Shown: positions 1 to 13,147, numbered from the stretch's first letter. The stretch is 64,000 nucleotides of DNA from Nissolia schottii (GCA_003254905.1 QANU01019398.1:421390-485389); one strand, 5' to 3'. The notes: a model not told the origin generated them from the sequence alone. Made by a program: numbers and translations.

Positions 1-345
1 ATGACAGTTGTTAGATAAAATAACATGTTATGATGATCCACTTGATCATTTATTTATTTAATGATTAATAATCATGTCACGTCATTTTGATGAATAGACA
101 AATATTAAGTCTTTTAGAAATTTTTTCATTATCAAGAACTAATAACTAATCAATGTGTAATAGCTTATATCTAAAGAAAATATGAGTATTGTAATAGTTC
201 CCTCAGTCAGAAAGCTAATTCAAAGTAAAAAAGTCTGGTAACGTTTGTAAGTAGAGGTCGGTAACACTGCATTAATGAGTTTTGAATTGATGGAGATTAT
301 TTTTCACACTATAGACAGTGGAGAAGATATGGAAATAAATAAAGT

Positions 346-393
<48 letters not shown>
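346..393. repeat. TAA trinucleotide microsatellite
   Basis: About 15 uninterrupted TAA/AAT units, slightly degenerate at the right end. It directly abuts the foldback element at 405, so that element probably inserted into, or next to, this repeat. Confidence 0.95.
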
Positions 394-404
<11 letters not shown>

Positions 405-405
<1 letters not shown>

Positions 406-1070
406 GTAAAATGCATCCCCCTTTCTTAAGAGGGATCTAAATTACATTCCCCTCTCATTCATTTTAAAAATATACACTCTCCTCCCCCCCATTAAAAATA
501 AAAATAAGTTATAATTTAATTAATTTTTCATATTTTTTACCAAAATATACTTCGTAAATAGTTTTACACATTAAAACAATTTTAACAAAATAAAATAATA
601 TGATTAATAATCTAAAAATATTTATGTACAATTATAATAATTATGTAAAATTATTCCATTAATAAAATATGTTATTAATAAAAGATATATTAATTTAATA
701 TTCATGTTTATTTTTATGCACATTATTATTTTAAAATCAATTTATGAAAAAAATAATTAAAATTTTATTTTAAAACTATCATAAATTATTAATGCTTAAT
801 TAATAATTTATTCTTTTAATAGAATAATTTTAAATAATTATCATAATCATGTATTAATAATTTTGAATTATTATTAATCATAGTTTTTATTTTATTAAAT
901 TTTTTAATATTTAAAACTATTTATGAAGGGTATATTGGTAGAAAAATTTGAATAAGGATTAAAGTGTAACTTATTTTTATTTGTAGGAGAAAGGGAGTAT
1001 AAGTTTTTAAAATGAAGAGAAAAATGAATGTAATTTAAGCACCGCTTAAAGGAGAAAATTGTATTTTACT
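405..1070. mobile_element. Foldback (MITE-like) element, about 666 bp
   Basis: The left end (about 405-512) and the reverse complement of the right end (about 960-1070) align over roughly 100 bp, both starting AGTAAAAT and sharing TAAATTACATTC and AAAATAAAAATAAGTTA blocks. The interior is very AT-rich and non-coding. CTAATAATAAT occurs at both flanks (394-404 and 1071-1081), which could be a target duplication, but it lies in TAA microsatellite sequence and so is weak evidence. No transposase is encoded; the superfamily is not determined. Confidence 0.6.
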
Positions 1071-1081
1071 CTAATAATAAT

Positions 1082-2610
1082 AATAAACGGTAGTAAGGCT
1101 TTATTTAGCAAGTAGCCTGTATCTTGAAGTTTTCAATTTGTTACTTTGATAATTCCCTTGTTCTAGAAATTCAATGAAAAGTAATTTAGTTGAAATTTAG
1201 AATAGAAGGCAACGTTCGGTCAATTGGCATTATAAGTATGCGTGCTTGGGTGTCGGTCAATTCCCTTTGTTTTTTTTTTATTATTTTATTCCTTTGTTGA
1301 AAATGGACCAACTTAAAGAAAGTGGGTCGGGTTTATAGTTAGATGCAGGTTCAATATGCCCTTCTAGATCCCTTCCTTCTCCCTCTCCCATTCCAATATT
1401 TTATGGTGCATGTTTAGTTAAAGATGTATGCAATTACACAGAGGGTTACCCTTATTTGTCTCAAATGATTCAACATATATTCTCTTCAAATAAAATCTCG
1501 TGTTCAAATTTTTTAAAAATAGGTTTCTTTGATCTGATTCACTTAATTTTTGACTCGTGGTGGATCAACTTGAATAGCTCATAGACTAAGTGTGTTAACA
1601 TAATTCTCTCATATATTATTTATTTATTTATGTTATACCTTATTAAGTTTACGTTGGATTTGTTTGAATTGAGTTTAAACTTAATTTGACATTGTTGGTT
1701 GAATTTTATAGGTATATTTATTTTTTATCTTCTGTTTTTTATGGGTTTTTTTGCCATTTTTAAGTAATGTTATGATTTTTAAGCTTTTTTAAAACATTTT
1801 TTTAATTATAGTGAATCAACTCGTTTAACCTACTAATTTAGTTGAGTTGACAATTTTTTTTAGTAGTTTAAAATGACCTCGCAACCCGTGGTAGCCAATC
1901 CGATGCATTTGGTCAGTATTAACGGCTCTAAATTGTAATTATCAACTTTAGAGTGATTTTCCACCTACTAAATATCTTATGTTATTTAATGTATCAATTT
2001 TTTATCATTCTTATAAATAAATTCGTCTAATTTTGTTATTATTTCATATTTCATATGATTGTAATAAAATATTTATTAATCAAATCATTAAAAAAAATAA
2101 ATTATAAAAAGTTTAAAAATTTGCAGACCATTTAAGTTTACGATACACTTCTGTACATATATTGTATTAAAAATATTAATTTATCACATTAGATTATATA
2201 ATTAATCAATATATCATATTATATTATAAATAATAACAAAATTATATAAATTTAGTTATAAAAATTATAAAAAATAAATAAATTAAGTAACATGAGATAT
2301 TTATTAAAACAACCGTGACAGGTGAATTGGCAGGATTGGGCAGGACAACGAAGTGCATGGCATCCACTCGTTTGTTTCTCTGTTGCTAACGCAAAGGTTC
2401 CCTCCGTCAATCCTTGTCGCCTTTAATTATGCCAAATTCATCACATTTTCCCCTCCTTTAATCAAACAAACAAATATACTTTGGAATAAAGCATACATAC
2501 CCCTCCCCCAATTTATTATATTATATTTTGTCTACGTTACATGTAACCACTTTATTATTTATTTCTCTAGCGCTTTCAGGACCCTTCTTCTCTCCTGCTT
2601 TGCATATATA
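1082..2610. other. AT-rich intergenic region upstream of the stress-protein gene
   Basis: No supported gene. An open frame at 2353-2670 overlaps the promoter and 5' leader of the stress-protein gene and has no recognisable domain. The stretch is AT-rich, with scattered TTATTTA-type simple sequence. Confidence 0.6.
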
Positions 2611-2617
2611 TACACCA

Positions 2618-2627
2618 TCTATATAAG
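2618..2627 (+). promoter_or_regulatory. TATA box of the universal stress protein gene
   Basis: TCTATATAAG lies about 95 bp upstream of the ATG at 2719, which would place transcription start near 2650 with a leader of about 70 nt. The leader contains AGAGAGAGTCTCTC-like sequence. Called from position and motif only. Confidence 0.55.
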
Positions 2628-2718
2628 AAGGGAACACACACAACAGCCCCCTTCAATTTTGATGCAATAATTAAGAGAGAGTCTCTCAGTTAAGTAATGT
2701 GTCAAATTAATTAAGATC

Positions 2719-4138
2719 ATGGCAAAGGCTTCGCGCACAGTTGGAATAGCTATGGATTTCTCTCCAACAAGCAAATTAGCTCTTAGATGGGCCGTTGATA
2801 ATCTCATCAGCAGTGGTGATCTGATCATCTTGATCAACGTTCAGCCTCCCACAGCTGATCACACCAGAAAGGAGCTATTTGAAGACACTGGTTCACGTTA
2901 GTATCCCCCCCCCTAATTTTCTCCTAGATGTATATACGCTGCATATTAATATTGACTTAATTTTGATGCAAATATGGTTAGAGTTTACTCTTTATATATG
3001 CCGTGTGAGGGTGTAAAATAGTTTTACATTGCATTTGATTATGTATTATTATAGTTAACAGAAATAGTTGACTCTCAAACTTAATAGCTTAAAGAAACTA
3101 TTTTTATTGATGTAATATCATATAATTAGATGATAGTATAAAGCTTTTACACATTGACAGTGCATTGAAACTAAACTCAATGTTTATATAAATATCTGAT
3201 CATATATTCTCATATAATTAAAACTGTTTGAATCTTGATATATCTATATTTCAAAAGCCGCATGAATAATGTAAAACATCTAAGAGATCATGTATCAAAA
3301 ATTAATCTCTACTAGTGTATACTCTATTATATTTATGGATAGGATGATGAGTTGTGCATGACATTTTTTTATTTTTTATTTTTTGTGTTTTTTGTTTTGG
3401 TTAATGGGTTTTGCAGCGTTGGTGCCTCTGGAGGAAGTCAGGGAGATGAATTTTACAAAGCAGTATGGGATTGCTAGGGATCCTGAAGTCATAGACATCC
3501 TTGACACTGTCTCAAGGACCAAAGGGGTATTTTATTTGTTATGTTGTTTATTACCCTTCTTTTGTTTTGCAGTTGAGTGTAATTAACTAAGGCAAATTTG
3601 TGTGTTGTTTATTGAAACAGGCAAAGGCAGTGTTTAAGGTGTACTGGGGAGATCCAAGGGAGAAGTTGTGCAGTGCTGTGGAAGCTCTTCATCTGGATTC
3701 TTTGGTTATTGGAAGCAGGGGTTTAGGAACCATTAAAAGGTAATAAACAACCTTCTAAATTATTAAAAATTAAATTGTTATTATTTCAAGTCACTTTTGA
3801 CTTTTTAACGCATCGATAAATTAAATTAATGTATTTAAAAGTAATTTTTGTATTAAGGTGTATGGATTTGAGAATGTATTAAAAAAAATGAAAAATAACT
3901 TATAAAAGTGACAAAAGAGTACCATTTAACTAATTAAATGAGAAAAGATTAATTTGGGGGATTTTAGATAATTTTTTAATGCATGATTCAAATAGATAAT
4001 TTAAACAAGTTTATTTATTTATTATATAAATATTTCAGGGTTCTGTTGGGCAGTGTAAGCAATCATGTGGTGACAAATGCTTCTTGTCCCGTCACAGTGG
4101 TTAAGGGCAACCAAACTTCCAATTCTACTAGGCATTGA
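2719..4138 (+). CDS. Universal stress protein (UspA) family protein, 4 exons
   Basis: Exons are 2719-2896, 3417-3526, 3621-3739 and 4039-4138; every intron is GT-AG and the joined frame is 168 codons plus TGA. The protein starts [19 protein letters not shown] and is a single Usp domain, the usual size for plant small USPs. The nucleotide-binding signature G-x2-G-x9-G-S is intact, reading GSRGLG, nine residues from the second glycine, then GS, across the exon 3/4 junction. The first strand [11 protein letters not shown] and the middle block [13 protein letters not shown] also fit the family. Members bind ATP or act as stress-responsive, usually soluble proteins; the particular role cannot be told from sequence. 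A TATA box lies at 2618. No signal peptide or kinase domain is fused. Family assignment is secure; exon ends rest on splice consensus and frame. Confidence 0.93.
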
Positions 4139-7100
4139 TCAGGTTGTGATTAACATGGCTTGTGTCTATATGAAGAAAATCCACAAGTTTGGTTAAAAAG
4201 GTGCACTTGTAAGGGTCATGAACAATAGTTGTGATGCAATGAAAGTTTGGCTTTATTATTAAACCTGTATCCTTGGCTGCTACATATCCCATAATAATGA
4301 ATGATAAGTAGGTATGTGTCATACTCATGTTATTACTGTTAAATAAAATGAGGATTGGGATTGAAATTGAATTGAATCAAATCTTTGTGTGACTAGATTG
4401 TACAAAATGTTTGGGAATTCAATTGTGTGTCACACGTGGGTGAGATTGTCGATCACAACCAATATATTAAATGTCAACATAGTAATTAGATGAACAATTG
4501 TCATAGGCAAGGTCTTGAGGCTACGCAATCGTTTGCAAACCTGCCAAGCCCGCTAAACTTACACTGCCAATCACAAATGTGTTTTTGAGATTTGCCAAAA
4601 ACATAAAAATGGACAAACAATACAAGTGTACCGAAGTGGTATGGTAAGGGATGTTCCACCTGCTCCGCGGAGGCCGTCAAATGGGCGTGAGATACTTAGA
4701 TGGACTCCAACACTTATGTAAGTGAAAACACAAGATGAATATTTGATATTAGGTTAAAAGTTTGTACTTGAATCATATATTATAATATTTATACTAAGAT
4801 ATTAACCTTAAAGAAAATACATGTTGTCCTTCCTCAATTAGGTCCCACCTTTTAGGTGAGGAACATTCTCTCACGACGTCCTTTCTAAAGTTTTGTGTTT
4901 CTCGTGTGATTTGACTTTTGGATTGACTCAATCCGCGTTGATGAGGCATGAGTTGTAATCTATGGACCTTTTTTAGAGATTTTGATCACAACGAAACGAA
5001 ACCTTAAAGAAATAGGAGAAATATGAATTAAACGTAAATTAATATTTTTTTTCACTAATTAGCATAAACTTTACGTAGAGTCCCATATAATATGCGTTAG
5101 CTGATTTAGATATGTAAGAAGAATATCCGAAGAAATTTTAACGAGAGCAAATAATATGGAAGCTAATCCATTCACTTGAGATAGAAGTAGAAATAAACCT
5201 AAAAGGTTATAGGTAAAATTATTTTAAAAATGTTAAGTTGTTAATGTGTTTATTTATTTATTATTATTATTATTTTATGTTTAGTTGTTAATGGTTTGAA
5301 TGTGTCGATGAAAAAGTATTATGTCGTCATCTAATTTATCTATAATCAACCAACCTAATATGGGCTTAGTTGTTCTTGAGGGTGTTCACTTATATGTTCT
5401 AAACTATTTAGCAACTTGATTGAGAGACAGTGGTGGCAAGTGGCAACTAGAGGGGTTAGGCCCAAGCTTAAAAGCAAGCCCAAAAACAAAGTCGAATGGA
5501 CTTAAGTTTTTTGTTGTTGGCTAAAGAGGGCTTAGGTCTATAATGATGAGCCCTAGTTTAGATATTCAATAAACACCAATAGAATCTGCCCAAAATAATA
5601 AATACAATAACAAAAGCCTTTAAGAAACCATTTCGGAAAAAAAGGAGCCTTAATCAATCCTAAGAGCATTGTGCCACAAGAAATTATTTGGCATGCTCCT
5701 GAAATTAACACTTTCAACGTGTTCTAAAAATATTATCAATAATTAATTATTTATTTATTATATGATTTTTAAATTAATTTGAGATTAATAAGTTATAATA
5801 TTTATGAAACACGCATTATAAATGTGTTGTATAAACATACGAAAATTTCTCTAGTTTCATAAACATTATGTCAACTGTGATTTTAGGTAATGGTTACTTC
5901 CGAAAGAAGGGCCTATGGCAAAGCCAGGTAAGCACATCTAATTCTTCTCATATTTTTTATTTGATTATATCAACTTAAAGGATTCATAAATATTAGTCTC
6001 CTTTTGAAATATTGATGTTTTCTTAAAGTCAAGTTTCGTTTTTCTTTTCTACTAAAATATCCTCAACCCTATCTTCAGGGTAGGATATTAACCGACGTAG
6101 ACGATTTTTTTTTTTGTTTTTTGGAAGGGATGTATTTTAATATTCAAGAATCAAACTGAAGTTTCTGAAAGCACTTTACAAAATTGAAAATTCAGATCTG
6201 CACTTTGCACAATTGAAAATCCAGATCCCTTTAATCAATAACTTGTTGGGCCTAGCCTCATTAAATTTGAATTTATTATTCGTTAAGACCCTGTTGAAAA
6301 ATCAGCTTATCAATTCATTCAGCAGGAAATAGCCCAATCGATGGTCCACCTGGTTCCCTTTTTCCCTTTGTTGCCGAAACAAACAGCAAACGTGCTTAAA
6401 AGCTAATCTTTTGAAACCCATTATTGTTGTGTCTTTCTAAAGTAACTTCACGTCAAGCATATATGCAATTACAAGTGAAGCCGAGTAAGCAAAAAAGGGG
6501 AAGCATTGATCATTTGGCTTTATTAATCATGGTTAGGCGATATCTCGACAACACATTTTTTTAGATTAATCAAAGCAAAGTGGTTGAATCCATTATTTGT
6601 ACATATTAACATTAGTAGTTGAATGTGGACATGGCATGAGACTCAACATTGTTTGGTGACGTTCTGCATCAGTCATCACAACTTAATAATTTAATCTAAA
6701 CTTTCAAACCATGCCAATGAACCGACACAAGTAATTGTGACTTTTGAAGTCTTTTTTATTTTCACTCAACTCAACGGGTGTGTGTCGTTGTCAGTGAGAA
6801 GAGCGGCCACACTAACCTCCTCGTCGGTGTTGTTCTTCTTCTTATCAGCCTCATCGTCACTGTGTCACTCCTTGTCCAACAATATAAGACAACTGAATTG
6901 GGGCTCTTGATTGCTAAAAAGCCAAGATACTGCTTTCTCTCCATTTAATATAATACTTTGAATATAAATTGAATAAGCACACATGATAGTTCTAAATATA
7001 ATACTTTGAAAATAAATGAAAAATTTACATTTGCACTTCTAAGTTTTATTATTTCTTTTTTTTGTACATCCTACACAATTTATTAATCTGACAAAATTGT

Positions 7101-7364
7101 CATGCTTCTCATTTATTAAAATTTTCTTTTTGAGAGATATTACTATAATTTCAACATTTAAGTTTTTAAAAATATTGAAACTCTGTCCTTTCTCCTCATA
7201 ACCATCTCTTCATAAATAATTCTCTCCTCCCTCTCCATTACTCTTTCCATATCCCTCAGAAAGAAAATTTTAATAAACGAGAAGCATGGCAATTTTGTCT
7301 AAAAGTTTTGGTGTTTATTTTTAATATCCTCCTTCGTAAAAACGAGTTGGAGGGGTTAGCAAAA

Positions 7365-7368
<4 letters not shown>
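4139..7368. other. Intergenic, no gene recognised
   Basis: AT-rich spacer downstream of the stress-protein gene. Only short open frames without recognisable domains are present. A few GC-richer patches (for example 4500-4700 and 6780-6900) look like old repeat debris that I could not assign. Confidence 0.5.
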
Positions 7369-7414
<46 letters not shown>

Positions 7415-7554
7415 NNNNNNNNNNNNNNNNNNNNNNNNNNNNNNNNNNNNNNNNNNNNNNNNNNNNNNNNNNNNNNNNNNNNNNNNNNNNNNNNNNNNNN
7501 NNNNNNNNNNNNNNNNNNNNNNNNNNNNNNNNNNNTATATATATATATATATAT
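7369..7554. repeat. TA microsatellite with 121-base assembly gap
   Basis: TA dinucleotides run from 7369 to 7414, followed by Ns at 7415-7535 and more TA to 7554. The gap was evidently caused by the microsatellite. Open frames spanning it (Tyr-Ile runs) are artefacts. Confidence 0.97.
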
Positions 7555-7585
7555 AAATGAGGATGACGCTAATGAGAAGACTTGT

Positions 7586-7751
7586 TATATATGAGAATAA
7601 GACGAGTGAATCTTGATCAATGAATGTTTTATGAATGATCAAAATTAAAATTATGAAGATATCGCATGATTAGTTAAAAAGTCACGTGAATTTTATGTTT
7701 TAATCATGAAAAATTCAATGGTCAAGATTCATTCATCTCATTCTCATATAT
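7586..7751. mobile_element. Short foldback MITE, about 165 bp
   Basis: TATATATGAGAAT plus the following bases to TCTTGATCA at the left (7586-7618) are matched by the reverse complement of the right end (about 7719-7751, ending ATTCTCATATATA) over about 32 bp with a few mismatches. It has no coding capacity. It sits immediately right of the TA microsatellite, so target duplication cannot be judged. Confidence 0.55.
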
Positions 7752-7797
7752 AGTCACTCCCCTCAAGGATTATCCCATATATGTATGTATGTATTTA

Positions 7798-7807
7798 TGT
7801 GTGTGTG

Positions 7808-7840
<33 letters not shown>
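7798..7840. repeat. GT/TA compound microsatellite
   Basis: A run of GTGTGT followed by a TATATA run, with TATG units just to the left. Confidence 0.9.
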
Positions 7841-9104
7841 CAAGCCTTTTTAAACGAGTGATTTTGAAGCATCCAAAATTTTACACCTTGGGCATTGTGT
7901 GAATGAGAACATGCATCGTACCCGTCGGATCATAAAAAATGAGCAAAATTGGAAAACACTTAAATGGTAAGTGAAATGCAAAGCAGCTGCCAAACGTGTG
8001 CGTGACCGCATGAACCATCCATACAAATTTTACAGGCAATGATGATTTGATTTAACATCTCCTAGTTCCAGCGATGCTTGGCTGCCATACTATGGGACCC
8101 TTTGTGAAATGTGGACATAGTATCACAAATTCAAAAAAAAATCAGCCATCCTATGGTTGTTGTTACTTGTACCACCCATCATTTCATTAGGGGATAAACT
8201 TACCCAAAAGAAAGAAAAACAAATAATTCACACATGCTTGTTGTTTTGAACAAAATCACGTGCTTCCATGTATCGATGTAAGAATCCCTTTAGCCATAAG
8301 ACAACAGGTTTGGCTATTGTGGTTGGTCAATGAATGATAATGTGCATGTGTGGTTTTAAGTGTGAGTAATGGAGTCTCATGATAATAAACTATGTGTACA
8401 TACATGTAAGGACACATAAATTCATTGGGTTAAAGTTTTTGGTCATATTTTGGGTAAATACAAAACGTACAATATTTATTCTCAATTGCATGTGGGTACA
8501 AAGTAGTTTTAACACATACGTGTAGTTTTAACTACTTATACTATATGTGGGGTACAATGCACCTTATTAAAATAGTAACAGTTCTGCTACATTACATCCA
8601 TATTCCATACACCATACATATACTTATATAATAATATTGTGGGCCACCAAAATAATCGTCCCATCCACTCTCTCTCTCACCCTCACCAAAATGTGCGTGA
8701 AGCCACTCTTCCCACTTGCAATACATTTCGTTTGCACTTCCTTTGGTTTCTTTAGTGCAGGAATATTAATAAGCAAAGCATATAATTTTGACAAATCTTT
8801 CCTTGTAAAAAAAGATTGACTCTCTAACAATTTTCACAGGATCATACTCTGCACAAATAAATACTCAAAGATAATTAAGAAACCATAGATTTGAAACAAT
8901 ATATTCTTCATGGCATTCCAAACCCATGTCGTACCAATACCTGTATTTGCAGTAAATATATGAATATTAATGTTTGTTTGGGCCACATATTCTGTAAATT
9001 GTAGATATTTTATAAATTACTCTTTGCTACATTAGTATACACAAAGTTTGTGTTATAGTGTCCCTAATGTTTGTGCTATAGGAGGTATAAAGTTTGACTA
9101 GTTA

Positions 9105-10013
9105 ATATGCTAAAATGCACATCCTCTTTCTCAACAAAGATAGAATCTGTTGCCTATGGATAATGTTTGTACATACGTCTATTTAATGTTTGCACTTACG
9201 CCCATTTAAAGTTTGCACACTTCTACAATACATCAGATTCTGCATTTTTATACATTTGAGACAAACACATAATGTTTATATCACACCATCTAATGTTTAT
9301 CATGACAATATGTAAAAAAATTGTGTCAAAATGTTTATAATATTTATGCATTAATTGTTGAAAATTTGAGAATGTGCCAAAATGCACATCCTCTTCCTCA
9401 ACAAAGATAAAACCTGTGACATGTGAATGATGTTTGCACATACGTCCATTTAATGTTTGCACTTATGCTCATTTAAAGTTTGCACACTTTTACAATACAT
9501 TAAACTCTGCATTTTTATGCATTTATGACAAACACATAATGCTTATATCACACCATTTAATGTTTATTCATGATAATATGTAAAAAATTGTGTCAAAATA
9601 TTTATAATATTTATGAATTAATTGTTGAAAGGTTGAGAATGTGCTAAAATGCACATCCTCTTCCTCAACAAAGACAAAACCTGTGACATATGGATAATGT
9701 TTGCACATACGCCCATTTAATGTTTGCACTTATGCCTATTTAAAGTTTGCACACTTTTACAATACATCAAATTCTGCATTTTTATGCATTTGTGACAAAC
9801 ACATAATGCTTATATCACACCATCTAATGTTTATTCACGACAAAAAATTGTGTCAAAATGTTTATAATATTTATGCATTGATTGTTGAAAAGTTGATAAT
9901 GTACCAAAATGCACATCCTCTTCCTCAACAAAGACAAAACCTGTGACCTGTGAATAATGTTTGTATATACGCTCATTTAATGTTTGCACTTATGCCCATT
10001 TAAAGTTTGCACA
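9105..10013. repeat. Tandem array of about 267-bp units (about 3.4 copies)
   Basis: The marker AAAATGCACATCCTCTT recurs at 9112 (as CTCTT), 9379, 9646 and 9906, giving periods of 267, 267 and 260 bp. Units share TTGTTGAAAA, CCTCAACAAAGA, CATTTAATGTTTGCAC, AAAGTTTGCACAC, TCTGCATTTTTATGCATTT and TATATCACACCAT blocks and are highly similar to each other. The last unit is cut off near 10013. Open frames here are by-products of repeat structure. Each unit carries several TTTGCAC-type motifs. Confidence 0.9.
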
Positions 10014-10079
10014 TTCAATTTTCTGTCATATGCATGTTAGTGATGAATGAGCATTAGAACGTATAAAGCTTCAGTACAC

Positions 10080-10430
10080 TAAAATTTCATAGAGACATCA
10101 AATAACAAAACTCTTCATGGAAATCAAAGAAAAAAAGCATGAAAACGATGATAGTGATAAACATAATAAAAAATTGAATGACGATGATGAGAGGATAATC
10201 AAAGAAAGGATGATGATGATAATCAAAGAATGGATAAGGATGATAGGAAGATGAGAGAATGACAGAGGATGACGATGATGACGACGACAAACATAACAGA
10301 ACAAGGATGAGAGGTTGCAGATAAGTGAAAATGATGACGAGAACGAGTTCGGGATTGGGGCGCGCGTTGTGTATAATTATACATTATACGTATAGTTATC
10401 ATTAATTGCATATAAAATCGTATAAAAGAG
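10080..10430. repeat. GATGA-rich low-complexity tract
   Basis: The strand shown is purine-rich with irregular GATGATGA and GACGACGA runs (10150-10330). Antisense open frames rich in Ser, His and Ile derive from this low complexity and have no domain support. Confidence 0.7.
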
Positions 10431-10804
10431 TGATATATGTACGAGTATATAGTTTAGGGGTGTACACGAAACATTTTCGAAATAGTAATATAGATATATA
10501 CACACACATGCTCGTAATAAATTAAAATTTATTATTCAATAGCTATAAAATTGTCATCCGAATTACATCCGTGTGAAGGGGGTGAAAACTGCGAAGTGGA
10601 ATCGAAAAAAGGTGGGAGTGACGAGGATTTTGCTAAAACTATGGGGGCCGTTATGGGTTTCAGTGGACAAGTGTCAACACGAGAATACGGCAGGAGGCAT
10701 AATCTACCACTGCATGTATACTCTAAGTATAGTCAACGAATTGTCACACCTAAGTAATTTTATAAGTAGGATCCACTAATAAAATGCATGACGCCCATGT
10801 TTCA

Positions 10805-11195
10805 CACTGTTCACTAAATATTTTTAACTGTTGTGCACAAACATATTTGAATTATTGTGTATGAACTTTTTCACTGTTGTACACAAATTTTTTTAACTAT
10901 TGTGCACAAATATTTTGAATTATTGTACATAAACTTTTTCAACAGTTATGCTCAAACATTTTTAACTGTTGTGCACGATAATTAAAAATGTTTGTGCATG
11001 ATAGTTAAAAATGTTTGTGTAATATGTTTAAAATGTTTGTGGACGTACTTGTGAATATTTGTGCAAGATAGTTAAAAATATTTGTACACAATAGTTAAAA
11101 GTATTTGTGCATGTCAGTCAAAAAAGAATTAATAAACGATAGTTAAAAATGTTTGTGCACAATAATTTAAAATATTTGTGCATGATAATTGTGAA
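10805..11195. repeat. Head-to-head inverted array of TGCACAAA units
   Basis: From about 10805 to 10975 the sequence repeats units of the type TTTTTAACTGTTGTGCACAA every 25-30 bp. From about 10979 to 11195 the same unit is repeated in reverse complement, as GATAGTTAAAAATGTTTGTG. The switch lies near 10975. The two halves together form an imperfect long palindrome of about 390 bp with diverged units. Confidence 0.8.
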
Positions 11196-11230
11196 TGAGT
11201 GAGAACACATAGACCAACTATATAAAATCA

Positions 11231-11470
11231 TTGGTTAGTAGTACCGTGATAGATTGTAGAGTGTATACCAATCATTTTTCCAGTATAATCTATACGTGGG
11301 AGGAAGGGTTACTGAATAATGCAGAAGTGATTAAAGGGGGACATAGGCTATGCGTCAAAGGCGTCATCAAAGATTCAGTTCATTGTGCGTTAATCTGTAT
11401 TGTTACAAACCGCATTCACATGAAGAGAAAATAGCATTCTGGAATGAACTTCCAAGCACCGAATTTCGGT
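11231..11470 (+). pseudogene. Degenerate LINE endonuclease fragment
   Basis: Translation gives IYTWEEGLLNNAEVIKGGH followed, after a frame change, by EEKIAFWNELPS. This resembles the plant LINE endonuclease stretch that usually reads like IWxxG....ViGxHflxlkG and then K..LWeeL. The remainder to about 11900 is broken by stops and cannot be followed confidently. No reverse transcriptase is attached. Tentative. Confidence 0.4.
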
Positions 11471-11899
11471 GCCAATCATGTTTATGGGAGAATTCAGTGA
11501 GGCGGTTAATCCCGATAAGAGGAAATTAATTAAGGTGGTGGGATTCTATGTACAAATTGCATTGCAAACATAGAAGTCAATGACTTGCTGTTGAGATGGA
11601 GAAAACACACATGCTAAATAATTGAAGCCAAATGGTTGGAAGCATACGGGACCCTCTACTTGTGGGGTCCAGAGCCATTCATATTTCTCTTGAATATGGT
11701 GAAGGAAGAATGACAGAGGATTGGTAACAAACCAATTCTTGAATAAAAATGATTTTGGCAGTATAGATAGAAAAATAGATCAAGTGGAAGCACATGTCCT
11801 GGCAAACAAGATGGACAAAAATACATCATCTTTCAACTCGATAGCTAGTGCAAAAGGAAGGAGGAAAAAGATCCTAAACTTGAAGTTCAATGGGGGTAA

Positions 11900-13140
11900 T
11901 CATTGACAATCCATCAAGAAATAAATTCTGAGATTCGTGAATTCTTCATACAATTGTACAACCACGATCAAGTCTAAATGGTAATTATACCTATAAAAAA
12001 ATGAAACTATTTCATAAAGTGAATGGTAACAGTACAATAAAAAATTAAAATTACTGTCTAAAGTAAATGGTAGTTGTAGAATAAAAAATATAAAATTATT
12101 CTCAGATGAGAATGTTAGTTATACCTATAAGTACATGTTATTATTATCAGAAGTTAATGATAATTATACCTACAAGAAAAAATAACTATTTTCAAAATTT
12201 AATGGTAATTGTAGCTAATTATAAGAGAAATATAATCATTCTAAGAAAAATAATAATAATCTATATTAATTAAAAGTTTAGCTTCTTTTCACCATAAACA
12301 TGAGGTGAGTGTAAGTGTAGTGGTTATGATAATTACATTTTATTTTAAAAAATGTCTAATATATAAGTTTAGAACTCAAGTTATTAAATTGACTTTTTAG
12401 AGATTAAGATAGAGATTACTTTTTGTATCTTTTATTAATAGTATAGATTATTTTATGATTACCATTTTTCTTTATATTAATTACCATATTTATTTTTATA
12501 CTTAAATTGTTTATTTTTTATTTTAAAAGAAGTATGCATTGAATGTAATTATTCAATACCTTCTCTCAAAGATTTTTTTTAAAAAAATACTAATAATTAT
12601 AATTTTTCTTTTTTGTGTTTATTAGTTCATATTCTGTTTTAAAATAAATGTGTATTAAATGATTTATAAATATACCGCAAGGCAATTTTGTTATATTTTT
12701 CTATATCAAGATGTTCTCAGCTTAATTTGTCAAACTAATCACTTTAGACTCATCCAAAGAACTTGTAAATCCCATAAGAAATTGAACACACAACTCTTTA
12801 GTTCAACACCAAAGGAGATATCACTTGAGCTATTAGTTATTAATAGACGATTTTGTTATTTTGATACTATTAGTGTGATTACAATTTTTCTTTATATTAA
12901 TTACTGTCTTTATTTTTATACTTCAATTAATTCATTTTTTTATTTTTTTAAAGAACGCATTGAATGTAGTTATTAGATGCATTTCTCAAAGAATTTGATT
13001 TATTTTTTTAAAAAATAAGTATATATATCAAATTATGTTATTGAATGAATGTATCTACTTATATTTTTTTTCTTCGGTAATGATATTATTTCAATATTTA
13101 TTTTAAGAACTCATCATAGTATTTGGACTAAAATCTCTAT
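11900..13140. other. AT-rich spacer with degenerate GGTAATTATA repeats
   Basis: Around 11980-12240 a phrase of the type AATGGTAATTATACCTATAA recurs irregularly. The rest is AT-rich spacer with no gene. Confidence 0.5.
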
Positions 13141-13147
13141 TTGGTAG

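Noticed and set aside
7256-7642. Frames with Tyr-Ile runs across the N gap
   Set aside because: Produced by the TA microsatellite and undetermined bases.
9105-10013. A CRISPR-like reading of the regularly spaced repeats
   Set aside because: Units are long contiguous tandem repeats without unique spacers, and the genome is a plant.
10551-10779. Two overlapping 68-codon frames just left of the inverted array
   Set aside because: Acidic, no recognisable domain, no neighbouring exon that extends them; coding status unsupported.
12659-12976. 105-codon frame in AT-rich spacer
   Set aside because: Tyr/Phe/Ile-rich composition expected from AT-rich non-coding DNA; no domain.
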